Source: Actinomycetota bacterium (GTDB lineage Bacteria > Actinomycetota > Acidimicrobiia > Acidimicrobiales > Ilumatobacteraceae). Taken from it: a stretch of 47,124 bases of DNA. Positions 17,559-25,960 of the stretch are shown here, piece by piece. The stretch is taken from NCBI GenBank assembly GCA_016870295.1, contig VGBY01000001.1, forward strand, positions 1 to 47,124. The letters are read 5' to 3'. The position numbers were made by a program, and so were the translations under genes. Position 1 is the first letter of the stretch, and each line of letters opens with the position of its first letter. A model generated the notes under the pieces. It had not been told where the DNA came from. It ran no database searches and was given only the letters and a program-made list of their open reading frames with translations.

Positions 17559-18827
17559 TTAGGTGTTGGGCTGACTTTCGGTTTGGTACATGTCACCCCA
17601 CGCGGCCTCGCGCGAAGCATCGTCGGTGCCGACCCAATTGCCCTGTTCGTCGGCCTTGAACTGGTCGCGATACTCCGGCGCAAGTTCGCCACCTTCGGCG
17701 GCTTGCTTGATGGAGAGACTGATGCGGCGACGCGCCAAATCGAGATCGATGATCTTGACCCACAGTTCTTCGCCGGGCGTGACCACCTGCTCGGGCGCTT
17801 CAACATGGTGCGTGGACATCTCCGAGATGTGCACGAGACCTTCGATGCCGTCGCCCACTTGCACGAACGCGCCGAACGGCACGATCTTGGTGACGCGCCC
17901 GTAGACCAACTGGCCAACCGCGTGCGTCGTGGCGAACGCCTGCCATGGGTCTTGTTGGGTGGCCTTCAACGACAAACTGATGCGCTCACGGTCGTTGTCA
18001 ATCTCGAGCACCTTGACGTCGACTTCGTCACCGATCTTCACGATGTCGGCCGGATTGTCGACGTGCTTCCACGAGAGTTCCGACACGTGGATGAGACCAT
18101 CCATGCCGCCGAGATCGACGAACACGCCGAATGCGACGATCGACGAAACGCGACCCTTGCGCACCTCGCCGACCTTCAGGTTGACGAGGAAACCGTCACG
18201 GCTCTCGCGCTGTGTGGCTTCGAGCACGGCGCGGCGAGACAGCACCACATTGTTGCGGTTGCGGTCGAGTTCGAGGATCTTGGCCTGAATCTTTTGTCCG
18301 ACGTACGGCGTCAGTTCCTTCACGCGACGCAGTTCGACGAGGGATGCCGGCAAGAAACCGCGCAACCCAATGTCGACGATGAGTCCGCCCTTCACCTCTT
18401 CGATGACGAGACCTTCGACGATGCCGTCCTCATTCTTGATGCGCTCCACGTCGCCCCACGCGCGCTCGTACTGCGCCCGCTTCTTGGAGAGCAACAGGCG
18501 ACCTTCTTTGTCCTCGAGCGTGAGCACGAGCGCCTCGATCTTCTCACCGAGCTTCACGATGGTGGCCGGGTCGACGTCTTGGCGAATCGTCAGTTCGCGG
18601 GCGAGGATGACGCCCTCGGTCTTGTAACCGATTTCCAGCAGCACTTCTTCGCGGGTAATCCGCACGACGGTGCCGCTGACGAGCTTGCCTTCTTTGATCT
18701 CGACGAATGTTGCGGCGATCTCGTCGGCGAAGGAAGCGTCTCGCTCGGTGACTTTACGTGGAACGTAGTTGCCGCTTGGATCGAATGAGCCCATCGCGGA
18801 AGATGGGGTGAGAGTGGTGTCGGACAT
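17559..18827 (-). CDS. rpsA: 30S ribosomal protein S1
   Basis: Binds mRNA at the ribosome. The 422 residues contain four S1 (OB-fold) repeats, roughly 47-118, 135-205, 220-290 and 305-377; the third and fourth have clear motifs such as FVDLGGMDGLIHVSELSW and FVQVGDGIEGLVHISEMS. Four repeats is the usual actinobacterial form. The C-terminal tail beyond the last repeat is short and acidic. The start is ATG; upstream the minus strand reads CCGAAAGCAACC with only a weak Shine-Dalgarno. Confidence 0.96.
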   Translation of the reverse strand: MSDTTLTPSSAMGSFDPSGNYVPRKVTERDASFADEIAATFVEIKEGKLVSGTVVRITREEVLLEIGYKTEGVILARELTIRQDVDPATIVKLGEKIEALVLTLEDKEGRLLLSKKRAQYERAWGDVERIKNEDGIVEGLVIEEVKGGLIVDIGLRGFLPASLVELRRVKELTPYVGQKIQAKILELDRNRNNVVLSRRAVLEATQRESRDGFLVNLKVGEVRKGRVSSIVAFGVFVDLGGMDGLIHVSELSWKHVDNPADIVKIGDEVDVKVLEIDNDRERISLSLKATQQDPWQAFATTHAVGQLVYGRVTKIVPFGAFVQVGDGIEGLVHISEMSTHHVEAPEQVVTPGEELWVKIIDLDLARRRISLSIKQAAEGGELAPEYRDQFKADEQGNWVGTDDASREAAWGDMYQTESQPNT

Positions 18828-18891
18828 TGGTTGCTTTCGGTGGATAGGAAGAGTAGGGATAGGACATTTCCCGCTTGGTTGGGCGGACAGG

Positions 18892-21687
18892 TCAGGCTAC
18901 CTTCGCCGCTGCCCAACTGCTTCCCCACGACGCATTGACCACGAGCGGCACATCGAGTTTCGCCGCGCCCTCCATGGCACGTAGTACGAGGTCTCCGACC
19001 CGCTCACGCTCGGCGGGTAGCACTTCCAGAATCACTTCGTCGTGCACTTGCAGCACGAGTCGGCTGGCGAGCTCCTCGGCCTCCAGTCGCTGATCGATTG
19101 CCACGAGCGCGATCTTGAAGATGTCGGCAGCAAGCCCTTGGATACCGGCGTTCATCGCCATGCGCGCCGCAGCCGCATCAACATTGCGGTTTGTGCCGAA
19201 GCCCTCGATCTGGCGGCGACGACCAAAGAGCGTGGTGGTGAATCCGAGTTTGCGGGCGCTCGCGACCGCATCGTCCATGTATTTGCGCACCCGCGGGAAT
19301 GCCGCGAAGTAGGCATCGAGGATCTGCTTGGCCTCCCCTACGTCGATAGCGAGGCGCTGCGCGAGACCGTAGGCCTCCATGCCGTACGCGAGACCGTACG
19401 ACACCATCTTGGCTTTCGATCGCTGCTCGCTCGTCACAGCACCGACATCGACACCAAAGACCTGCGCGGCAGTTGCGCGGTGGATGTCGAGCCCGTCGTT
19501 GAACGCGCGCAGCAAACCCGGGTCTTGCGCCAGGTGGGCGATGCAACGCAACTCGATTTGGTTGTAGTCGGCCACGAGGAACTCGTATCCCGGTGTCGGC
19601 ACGAAGGCTTCGCGAAACACGCGACCGGCGTCGGTGCGTACCGGAATGTTGTGCAGGTTGGGGCGATCGCTGGAGAGCCGGCCCGTGCGCGCCACGGTTT
19701 GGTTGAAGCTGGCGTGAATCCGTCCGTCAGCGGCGACCTCGGCGAGTAGCCCTTCGGCGTACGTGGCGCGCAGCTTCTCGGTCTCGCGGTACAACAGCAG
19801 TGCATCGATGAACTCGGGCCATTCATCGCGAATCTTCTCCAACGTTGCGGCATCCGTACTGTGCTTCTTCGTCTTTGTTCTCTTGCCGCCGGTGAGCCCA
19901 CGTTCCTCGAACAAGATCTGAATCAGTTGCTTGGTGGAGTTCACGTTGAACTCGCGCCCCGCCAACTTGTGCAGCGTGGCCACCAGTGCGCGACTCTTTC
20001 CGCCGAGGTCAGCCTCGAGCGCCTGCAAGCGAGGACGATCGACGGCGATGCCGAGGTGCTCCATCTTCGCCAGCACGCGTACGAGCGGCAACTCAGTGTC
20101 TTCATAAAGCGACAGAACCTTGGACTCGCTGAGGGCCTGACGCAGCACTGGCTCTGCCATCACCGCGACTGCGGCCTGGGTGGCGGCGTCGTGCAGTGCC
20201 GTGTCGTCGAGCGAAGAGTCGAAGTTCAACTCGCCTTCGGGAGCACCTTCTGGTGCAGCCACTCTTCGACGCAGCCAGCGGCGCGCCACTGCCGTTGCGT
20301 CGTAGGTGCCCGTCTCTGCTTCAGCGAGGTAGGCGGCGATCGCACTATCGAAGGCCAGATGCCGTACGTCGATGCCGAGCGCGAGTAGTGAGCGCAGCAT
20401 GTTGCGCGCATCATTCGCCACGAACGAAGCACCGCTGGCGAGAGCCTTCACGAATTTCGCATCGTGCAAAACGCTGGCGTCGATGGCCGTGCACGACACA
20501 GCACCAAGTGGATCGTCAGTGCCGCCTCTGTCCTTGGTGACATCACCGCGACAAGTGACGAGCGCGATGATCTCGCTACGCCCCGGTTCGCCGCGCCATG
20601 CAGCAGCCAGCCCGATGTGCCCGTTGCTGGCGGTGATCGCAGTAACGGCGTCGGGCACCGTGTGCACTCGCTGCACGACACACCGGAGCAGATCGCCCTG
20701 CGTCGCGAGATCGTCAAACATCGTGGAATCACCTTGCGTCGCTGAATCGCTCTGTGTCACGGCATCTTTCTGCACTTCCGCCTCTTCGGCAGCCGTTGTA
20801 GTGCTGGCAGATGGGGCGGCGAATCGCGAGAGCAACGGTTTCCAGCGGTTCAGCATCGTGGAGAACTCCAACCGTGTGAACTGCCGCCCGAGCGCGGCAA
20901 GATCCGGTCGCGGAGTCAACGCCTCACGCGGCACCTCGACGGGCACGTCGCGTACGAGCCGCATCAACACCGCATTACGCATCACCCGCTCACGAGAGGC
21001 ATGAAGTGCCTCTTTCAGTTTGGGAGTCTGCTCGTCGGCGTGATCGAACACGTTCGTCAAATCTCCGTAGGCGGTAATCAACTTGGCAGCGGTCTTCTCC
21101 CCCACGCCGGGCACACCATCGAGGTTGTCGCTCGGGTCTCCGCGCAGTGCGGCGTAGTCGGGATACTGCGCCGGCGTCACACCGGTGCGTTCTTTGATTC
21201 CGGCTTCGTCGTAGAGCGCGTAGTCCGAGACGCCGCGCTTGTTGTAGATCACACGCACCTGCGGATCGCGCACCAATTGGTAGGAGTCGCGGTCGCCCGT
21301 GACGATGAGCAAGCGGTCTTCCGACGCCAGGCGATTCGCAATGGTCGCAATGATGTCGTCACCCTCGTAGCCCGCGCAGTCAACGACCAAGACCCCTGCA
21401 GCAGCAAGCACCTGCTTGATGACATCCATTTGCGCGTACAGCGTGTCGGGTTGCTTCTCGCGCTGCGCCTTGTACTCCGGCGCCTGCTCATGGCGGAACG
21501 TTTTCTCCTTGCGATCAAACACGACGACGATCCCGTCAGGTTCATGATCCTTCAGCAACGTGGCGAACATCGAACAGAAACCGAACACCGCATTGGTCAC
21601 CTCGCCATCGACGGTGGTCATCGTGTCGGGCAGCGCAAAGAATGCTCGGTAGGCCAACGAGTTGCCGTCGAGGGCCATCACCTTCAT
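18892..21687 (-). CDS. polA: DNA polymerase I
   Basis: A replication and repair polymerase of 931 residues. The N-terminal 5'-3' exonuclease (1-about 285) carries YEGDDIIATIA (107-117) and the GVPGVGEKTAAKL helix-3-turn (191-203). The 3'-5' exonuclease-like domain (about 335-530) lacks the catalytic DxE motif (ASNGHIGLA stands in its place), so proofreading is predicted absent, as in mycobacteria. The polymerase domain has VADYNQIELR, the O helix RSKAKMVSYGLAYG and VLQVHDEVILEV. The linker at 290-332 is low-complexity with repeated TQ[S/G]D. With uvrABC it forms a repair-gene cluster. Confidence 0.97.
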   Translation of the reverse strand: MKVMALDGNSLAYRAFFALPDTMTTVDGEVTNAVFGFCSMFATLLKDHEPDGIVVVFDRKEKTFRHEQAPEYKAQREKQPDTLYAQMDVIKQVLAAAGVLVVDCAGYEGDDIIATIANRLASEDRLLIVTGDRDSYQLVRDPQVRVIYNKRGVSDYALYDEAGIKERTGVTPAQYPDYAALRGDPSDNLDGVPGVGEKTAAKLITAYGDLTNVFDHADEQTPKLKEALHASRERVMRNAVLMRLVRDVPVEVPREALTPRPDLAALGRQFTRLEFSTMLNRWKPLLSRFAAPSASTTTAAEEAEVQKDAVTQSDSATQGDSTMFDDLATQGDLLRCVVQRVHTVPDAVTAITASNGHIGLAAAWRGEPGRSEIIALVTCRGDVTKDRGGTDDPLGAVSCTAIDASVLHDAKFVKALASGASFVANDARNMLRSLLALGIDVRHLAFDSAIAAYLAEAETGTYDATAVARRWLRRRVAAPEGAPEGELNFDSSLDDTALHDAATQAAVAVMAEPVLRQALSESKVLSLYEDTELPLVRVLAKMEHLGIAVDRPRLQALEADLGGKSRALVATLHKLAGREFNVNSTKQLIQILFEERGLTGGKRTKTKKHSTDAATLEKIRDEWPEFIDALLLYRETEKLRATYAEGLLAEVAADGRIHASFNQTVARTGRLSSDRPNLHNIPVRTDAGRVFREAFVPTPGYEFLVADYNQIELRCIAHLAQDPGLLRAFNDGLDIHRATAAQVFGVDVGAVTSEQRSKAKMVSYGLAYGMEAYGLAQRLAIDVGEAKQILDAYFAAFPRVRKYMDDAVASARKLGFTTTLFGRRRQIEGFGTNRNVDAAAARMAMNAGIQGLAADIFKIALVAIDQRLEAEELASRLVLQVHDEVILEVLPAERERVGDLVLRAMEGAAKLDVPLVVNASWGSSWAAAKVA

Positions 21688-21714
21688 GTGGACACCGTCG
21701 TCACTACGTCGTGG

Positions 21715-22293
21715 TCATGCAGTGGGTGCTGTCTCGCCCTTCAGCACCGACTCGGCGACGGCGCGCATCGTGGTGCGCTGACTCATTGCACTCTTCTGGA
21801 TGAATGCGAATGCCTCCGACTCCTTCATGCCGTGTGCGTCGATGAGTCGACCCTTGGCTCGGTCGATGACCTTTCGTACCTCGAGTCGTTCCGTGAGTTC
21901 GCCAACTTCGGCGATCAGCGCCTTGGTCTCCGCATAGCGGGCGATCGCGAGTTCTATGGCTGGTACGAGGTCGGACTTTTGAAACGGCTTCACGAGATAC
22001 GCGACCGCACCTGCATCGCGGGCCTGCTCTACCACCTCGCGTTGACTGAAGGCCGTCAGCATCAATACCGCGCACACGCCATCGGCGGTGATGTGGCGGG
22101 CCGCCTCGATGCCGTCCATGCCCGGCATCTTCACGTCGAGAATGACGAGGTCGGGACGCAACGAACGAACGAGTTCGACCGCCTGGTCACCACGACCGGC
22201 CTCACCGACCACCTGGTAGCCCTCCTCTTCCAGCAGTTCACGCAAATCCAAGCGAATGATCGCCTCGTCCTCGGCGATGACGATCGTGGTCAC
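21715..22293 (-). CDS. pdtaR: ANTAR-domain response regulator (PdtaR-like)
   Basis: A 192-residue two-domain regulator. The receiver domain (1-about 120) has the acidic pair at 8-9, phosphoacceptor Asp53 in ILDVKMPG and Lys102. The C-terminal ANTAR domain (about 130-185, VRKVIDRAKGRLIDAHGM) is an RNA-binding antiterminator that remodels terminator hairpins when the receiver is phosphorylated. Mycobacterial PdtaR (Rv1626) lies near polA-rpsA too. No cognate kinase gene is adjacent. The start is GTG. Confidence 0.92.
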   Translation of the reverse strand: MTTIVIAEDEAIIRLDLRELLEEEGYQVVGEAGRGDQAVELVRSLRPDLVILDVKMPGMDGIEAARHITADGVCAVLMLTAFSQREVVEQARDAGAVAYLVKPFQKSDLVPAIELAIARYAETKALIAEVGELTERLEVRKVIDRAKGRLIDAHGMKESEAFAFIQKSAMSQRTTMRAVAESVLKGETAPTA

Positions 22294-22319
22294 GAGACGA
22301 CTCTAGAACTTGGTGCGCG

Positions 22320-22646
22320 CTACGAGAGGGGTCGTTCGAATTTTGCGAGTGCGTCGAGGAGCGCGTCTTGCTCGGCTTCTAGTTCGGCGATTCGAGATTC
22401 GAGATGCGTCCTATGCCGTTGAATGGCGACGAAGTGTCCCTGACTCTCGCGATGCACCGCTTCGGCACTCGGAGTCTCCGACACGATGGCCCGCAACTCA
22501 GCGTCGGCAGCGTCGTCATGCATCACTTCGTAGTGTTCGCGTGTCACGCGCATGTCCTCGCGCAGTTCTTTCAGCGTTGCGGTGCACCGCGTCAGGCGGT
22601 GGCGGGTCAGTCGTTCGCTGATACCCATCGGTAACTGCACGCTCAT
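22320..22646 (-). CDS. Small coiled-coil protein of unknown function
   Basis: A 108-residue protein I do not recognise. It is highly charged and helical; the C-terminal half (about 70-103, HFVAIQRHRTHLESRIAELE and on) has heptad-like spacing of a coiled coil. There are no membrane segments or signal peptide. The open frame extends upstream through the tRNA-Leu gene, so I chose ATG at 22646, which has GAGGTG 4 nt upstream; an ATG at 22658 is possible. It lies 26 nt before pdtaR on the same strand and 27 nt after the tRNA, so it may be cotranscribed with pdtaR. Confidence 0.7.
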   Translation of the reverse strand: MSVQLPMGISERLTRHRLTRCTATLKELREDMRVTREHYEVMHDDAADAELRAIVSETPSAEAVHRESQGHFVAIQRHRTHLESRIAELEAEQDALLDALAKFERPLS

Positions 22647-22673
22647 CGGGCACCTCATCCTACGAGTCAACGT

Positions 22674-22760
22674 TGGTGCCCGAGGTGGGAGTCGAACCCA
22701 CACGCCCTTACCAGGCAACGGATTTTGAGTCCGTCGCGTCTGCCATTTCGCCACTCGGGC
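22674..22760 (-). tRNA. tRNA-Leu (anticodon CAA)
   Basis: A class II tRNA on the minus strand. The acceptor stem GCCCGAG/CTCGGGC pairs 22754-22760 with 22678-22684, and the D arm has TGGCGAAATGGCAGACGC. The anticodon stem ACGGA/TCCGT has loop CTCAAAA, giving anticodon CAA (Leu, UUG codon). It has a long variable arm, T arm GTGGGTTCGACTCCCAC, discriminator A, and an encoded CCA at 22674-22676. Confidence 0.97.
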
Positions 22761-22815
22761 AACGCCGTGTCAGGCTACTGCTGCTCGTAACCTGAGAAGA
22801 GCACGCTTTGCCGCC

Positions 22816-22823
22816 GAGGAGGT
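22816..22823 (+). promoter_or_regulatory. Ribosome-binding site fixing the TTG start of fabD
   Basis: GAGGAGGT ends 7 nt before TTG at 22831. This near-perfect Shine-Dalgarno makes the unusual TTG start convincing and rules out a later in-frame start, because the GQGSQ motif begins only at residue 8. Confidence 0.85.
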
Positions 22824-22830
22824 TGTTTCG

Positions 22831-24006
22831 TTGCTTGCGTTCTTGTTCCCCGGTCAAGGCTCGCAGCGCCCCGGCATGGGTCGTCCGTGGGTCGGCCACG
22901 AGAGTTGGGAACTCGTCGACGAAGCTTCCGCCATTGCCGGTCGCGACATCGGGCGACTCCTGCTCGACGCTGACGCCGATGAATTGAAAGATACGCGCAA
23001 CGCCCAACTCGCGACGTTCGTCAGCAGCCTGATGGTGCTCGATGCCGTCGAGCGACTCGGCATTGAGCCGAGTGTGTGCGCCGGTCACAGTCTCGGCGAA
23101 TACACCGCACTCACAGCGAACGGATCACTCGGCTTCGACGACGGTGTCCGGCTCGTGCTCGAACGCGGCGACGCCATGCATGCAGCTGGTACGTCGTCAC
23201 CTGGAGTCATGTCGGCCGTGCTGGGTCTCGACGATGATCAGGTGGAAGTCGCCTGCCGACGCGCTGACGACCAAGTGTGGGTCGCCAATTTCAACGCTCC
23301 TGGGCAGGTGGTGATTGCCGGCTCTCCTGACGGTGTGCAGAAGGCGTCCCAGCACGCCAAGGATCTCGGCGCCAAACGCGTCATGTCGTTGCCGGTGTCG
23401 GGTGCCTTCCATACACCGTTCATGAACGCAGCCCGCGACCGTTTGCGTGCCGCCATCTCCGCCGCCAAGCCGCGCGACTCCGATGTTCCGATCGTGTCCA
23501 ACGTTGATGCACTTGCACACCGCGAAGGTGACGAGTGGGCTTCTCTCTTGTCGGCACAGTTGTGCAGTCCGGTTCGGTGGAAACATTCCTTGCTCGAACT
23601 CTCCCGCCAAGGAGTCGCCGGTTACGCCGAACTCGGGCCGGGAGGCGTGCTCACCGGAATGGTGAAGAGAACCATCGAGGGCTCGCGCAGCATCAGTGTG
23701 GCGACCCCCGACGAACTCGACGCCCTCCTTGAATGGGTGAGCACGGTCGCTCCGGCGACGACGGCGCCACATGAAGGAGAACATCTCTTCGTCGTCGAAC
23801 GTCTCGTGGTGGCACCTGCGGCCGGCGTCTTTACCCCACAGGATGGACTCAACGATGGTGTACGGATCGAGGTGGGCACGGTGCTCGGTCGCGTCGGGGA
23901 CGTCGAGGTTCGCTCCCCCTTCGCCGGCATCCTGCAGAACTTCATCGCCCATAATGGAGAGCGACTCGCAATGCGCGAGCCTGTCGCATGGTTACGGACT
24001 CACTGA
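22831..24006 (+). CDS. fabD: Malonyl-CoA:ACP transacylase with C-terminal BCCP-like domain
   Basis: Loads malonyl groups onto ACP for fatty-acid synthesis. The transacylase part (1-about 305) has GQGSQ (8-12), catalytic Ser87 in GHSLGEY, Arg112, and His194 in GAFHTPFM. After a short Ala/Thr/Pro linker the protein continues to 391 residues with a domain (about 318-391) resembling the C-terminal part of biotin carboxyl carrier protein: VVAPAAGVF, VRIEVGTVL, RSPFAGILQNFIAHNGERL, REPVAWL. The hairpin that carries the biotinylated Lys (AMKM in BCCP) is shortened to GRVGDVEV with no Lys, so it cannot be biotinylated. First gene of the fab operon; TTG start. Confidence 0.93.
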   Translation: MLAFLFPGQGSQRPGMGRPWVGHESWELVDEASAIAGRDIGRLLLDADADELKDTRNAQLATFVSSLMVLDAVERLGIEPSVCAGHSLGEYTALTANGSLGFDDGVRLVLERGDAMHAAGTSSPGVMSAVLGLDDDQVEVACRRADDQVWVANFNAPGQVVIAGSPDGVQKASQHAKDLGAKRVMSLPVSGAFHTPFMNAARDRLRAAISAAKPRDSDVPIVSNVDALAHREGDEWASLLSAQLCSPVRWKHSLLELSRQGVAGYAELGPGGVLTGMVKRTIEGSRSISVATPDELDALLEWVSTVAPATTAPHEGEHLFVVERLVVAPAAGVFTPQDGLNDGVRIEVGTVLGRVGDVEVRSPFAGILQNFIAHNGERLAMREPVAWLRTH

Positions 24007-24935
24007 TGACCGGTAGTCGCATCATCGGTTGGGGCACGGCGCTGCCGGAGAAGGTGCTCACCAACGACGAGCTCTCGTCGATGATGGACACCAACGACGA
24101 GTGGATCACCGAGCGCACGGGTATCAAGCGTCGCCATGTCGGCGGTAGCACCGCATCGCTCTCGATCGAGTCCGCCCAGCGTGCCATCAGCATGGCGGGT
24201 GTCGATCCGGCTTCGATCGACGGTCTCGTGCTGTCGACCACCACGCCGGATCGAACGGTGCCGGCCACTTCTGCCGCAGTGCAGAACGCGCTCGGTTTGC
24301 GTTGTGGGGCATTCGACGTGAACGCCGCTTGCTCCGGTTTCGTCTATGCCTACGTCGTCGCCAATGGCCTGATCGCCATCGGAGCCAAACGGTTGCTCGT
24401 CATCGGCACCGACACGTTGTCACGAATCACCGATTGGTCCGATCGCGGCACGGCGATTCTCTTTGCCGACGGATCGGGTGCAGCCGTCGTCGAAGCGACG
24501 AGCGATGCCGGACAAATGCTGGGGTGGGATCTCGACGCTGATGGCTCACTCGAGCACCTGCTGTACGCCGAGGTTGGCGGCTACATCCACATGGATGGCA
24601 AGGAGGTCTTCCGTCGCGCCGTGCGCATCATGGTGGATTCCGCCAAGAAGTCGCTGGCGAAAGCCGGGCTCACGACGAGTGATGTGGCGTTGTGCGTGCC
24701 GCACCAGGCGAACTACCGCATCATCGACGCGGCGTGCCGCCAGCTCGACATCCCGCTCGACAAGACGGCGATCGTGTTGCACGAAACCGGCAACACTTCG
24801 TCCGCCTCGATTCCGCTCGCGTTGTTCGACGCTGCCGACAAAGGTCGCTTGCGCAATGGCGACATCGTGCTGATGGTGGGGTTCGGTGCGGGAATGACGG
24901 CTGCCAGCGCAGTCATTGAATGGCGACAGCCATGA
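24006..24935 (+). CDS. fabH: Beta-ketoacyl-ACP synthase III
   Basis: Starts fatty-acid chains by condensing an acyl-CoA with malonyl-ACP. It is 309 residues from the ATG that overlaps the fabD stop (ATGA); the open frame reaches back to 23988 but that start would lie inside fabD. The catalytic triad is visible: Cys109 in NAACSGF, His233 in VPHQANYRII and Asn263 in ETGNTSSASIP. It is slightly shorter than the usual 315-335 residues because the loop around 185-197 is compact. Acyl-CoA preference (acetyl or branched) cannot be read from this. Confidence 0.95.
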   Translation: MTGSRIIGWGTALPEKVLTNDELSSMMDTNDEWITERTGIKRRHVGGSTASLSIESAQRAISMAGVDPASIDGLVLSTTTPDRTVPATSAAVQNALGLRCGAFDVNAACSGFVYAYVVANGLIAIGAKRLLVIGTDTLSRITDWSDRGTAILFADGSGAAVVEATSDAGQMLGWDLDADGSLEHLLYAEVGGYIHMDGKEVFRRAVRIMVDSAKKSLAKAGLTTSDVALCVPHQANYRIIDAACRQLDIPLDKTAIVLHETGNTSSASIPLALFDAADKGRLRNGDIVLMVGFGAGMTAASAVIEWRQP

Positions 24936-25645
24936 CCGCCAACGGACGGGTCGTACTCGTGACGGGCGGCAGTCGTGGCATCGGCTTGGCGACTGCCCAG
25001 CGCTTCGCGGCACTTGGCGACAAGGTGGCGATCACCTACAACACCACGAAACCAAGCGAAGACTTCTTGGCGGTGCAATGCGACGTAACGAAGCAAGGTG
25101 ACGTCGACCGAGCGTTCGACGAAGTAGAACAGAAACTTGGGCCCGTCGAAGTGCTCGTCTCCAACGCCGGCATCACCAAAGACGGGTTGTTGTTGCGGAT
25201 GAAGGAAACCGACTTTGCCGAGGTGATTGACGCCAACCTCACGGGCACCTATCGCGTGTGCAAGCGCGCCACGCAGTCGATGTTGCGCGCTCGCAAGGGG
25301 CGGATGATCCTCGTATCAAGCGTCGTCGGACTACTCGGACAAGCCGGGCAAGCCAACTACGCGGCATCAAAGGCCGGACTCGTCGGCTTCGCGCGTTCGT
25401 TGGCGCGCGAACTCGGCAGTCGCAGCATCACCGTGAACGTCGTGGCACCGGGCCCGGTCGACACCGACATGACCAAGGCCTTGGGCGACGAGAAGCTGGC
25501 GGCGTTCGCCGAGCTCGTGCCACTCGGGCGCATTGCCACGCCCGCTGAGATTGCCGGGGTCATCGCGTTTCTGGCATCTGATGATGCGTCGTACATCACG
25601 GGGGCCGTCATCCCTGTCGACGGCGGGCTGGGGATGGGCCACTAA
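24932..25645 (+). CDS. fabG: 3-oxoacyl-ACP reductase
   Basis: An NADPH-dependent short-chain dehydrogenase reducing beta-ketoacyl-ACP. With the start at 24932 (ATGA overlap with fabH) it has 237 residues; ATG at 24920 is an alternative adding four residues. The cofactor motif is TGGSRGIG (11-18). Catalytic Asn102, Ser130, Tyr143 and Lys147 (YAASK) are present, with NAG at 78-80 and the C-terminal VDGGLGMGH. The stretch after TYNTT is shorter than usual. It is translationally coupled in fabD-H-G. Confidence 0.95.
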   Translation: MTANGRVVLVTGGSRGIGLATAQRFAALGDKVAITYNTTKPSEDFLAVQCDVTKQGDVDRAFDEVEQKLGPVEVLVSNAGITKDGLLLRMKETDFAEVIDANLTGTYRVCKRATQSMLRARKGRMILVSSVVGLLGQAGQANYAASKAGLVGFARSLARELGSRSITVNVVAPGPVDTDMTKALGDEKLAAFAELVPLGRIATPAEIAGVIAFLASDDASYITGAVIPVDGGLGMGH

Positions 25646-25701
25646 ACGGCGACACGGGTCTCTCGGCGGTAGAGCCCACTACGAGTAGAGTTGACGCGAA
25701 C

Positions 25702-25708
25702 AGGAGGT
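25702..25708 (+). promoter_or_regulatory. Ribosome-binding site of acpP
   Basis: AGGAGGT ends 4 nt before the GTG start of acpP (25713). The strong site fits the high copy number of acyl carrier protein. The 67-nt gap before acpP is the largest inside the fab operon and could hold an internal promoter; I cannot identify its elements with confidence. Confidence 0.7.
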
Positions 25709-25712
25709 CCTC

Positions 25713-25952
25713 GTGAGCCAAGAACTTTTTGATCGTTTCACCAAGTGCGCAGTCAGCATGCTGGCGGTTGACGCAGCCAAGGTCACCCGCGACGCCCGCT
25801 TCAAGGAAGACCTCGAAGCCGACAGCCTCGACCTCGTCGAGTTCGTGATGGAACTGGAGTCGGAGTTCGGCATCGAAGTGCCTGAGCAGGAACTAGAAGG
25901 CATCACCACCGTCGGTCAGGCCTTCGACCTCATCGCGGCAAAAGCGAAGTAA
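25713..25952 (+). CDS. acpP: Acyl carrier protein
   Basis: A small acidic 79-residue carrier. The phosphopantetheine attachment site is Ser38 in EADSLDLVEF, followed by the recognition helix with ELESEFGIEVP. It carries the growing acyl chain among FabD, FabH, FabG, FabF and FabZ. The start is GTG with a strong Shine-Dalgarno. Confidence 0.97.
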   Translation: MSQELFDRFTKCAVSMLAVDAAKVTRDARFKEDLEADSLDLVEFVMELESEFGIEVPEQELEGITTVGQAFDLIAAKAK

Positions 25953-25960
25953 CGCTCCCC

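Noticed and set aside
17103..18788. Plus-strand open frame of 561 codons
   Set aside because: It is antisense to coaE and rpsA; the translation is His/Asp/Leu-rich, as expected from the complement of high-GC codons.
22647..22754. N-terminal extension of the small coiled-coil gene
   Set aside because: It would translate through the tRNA-Leu(CAA) gene, so the start was moved to 22646.
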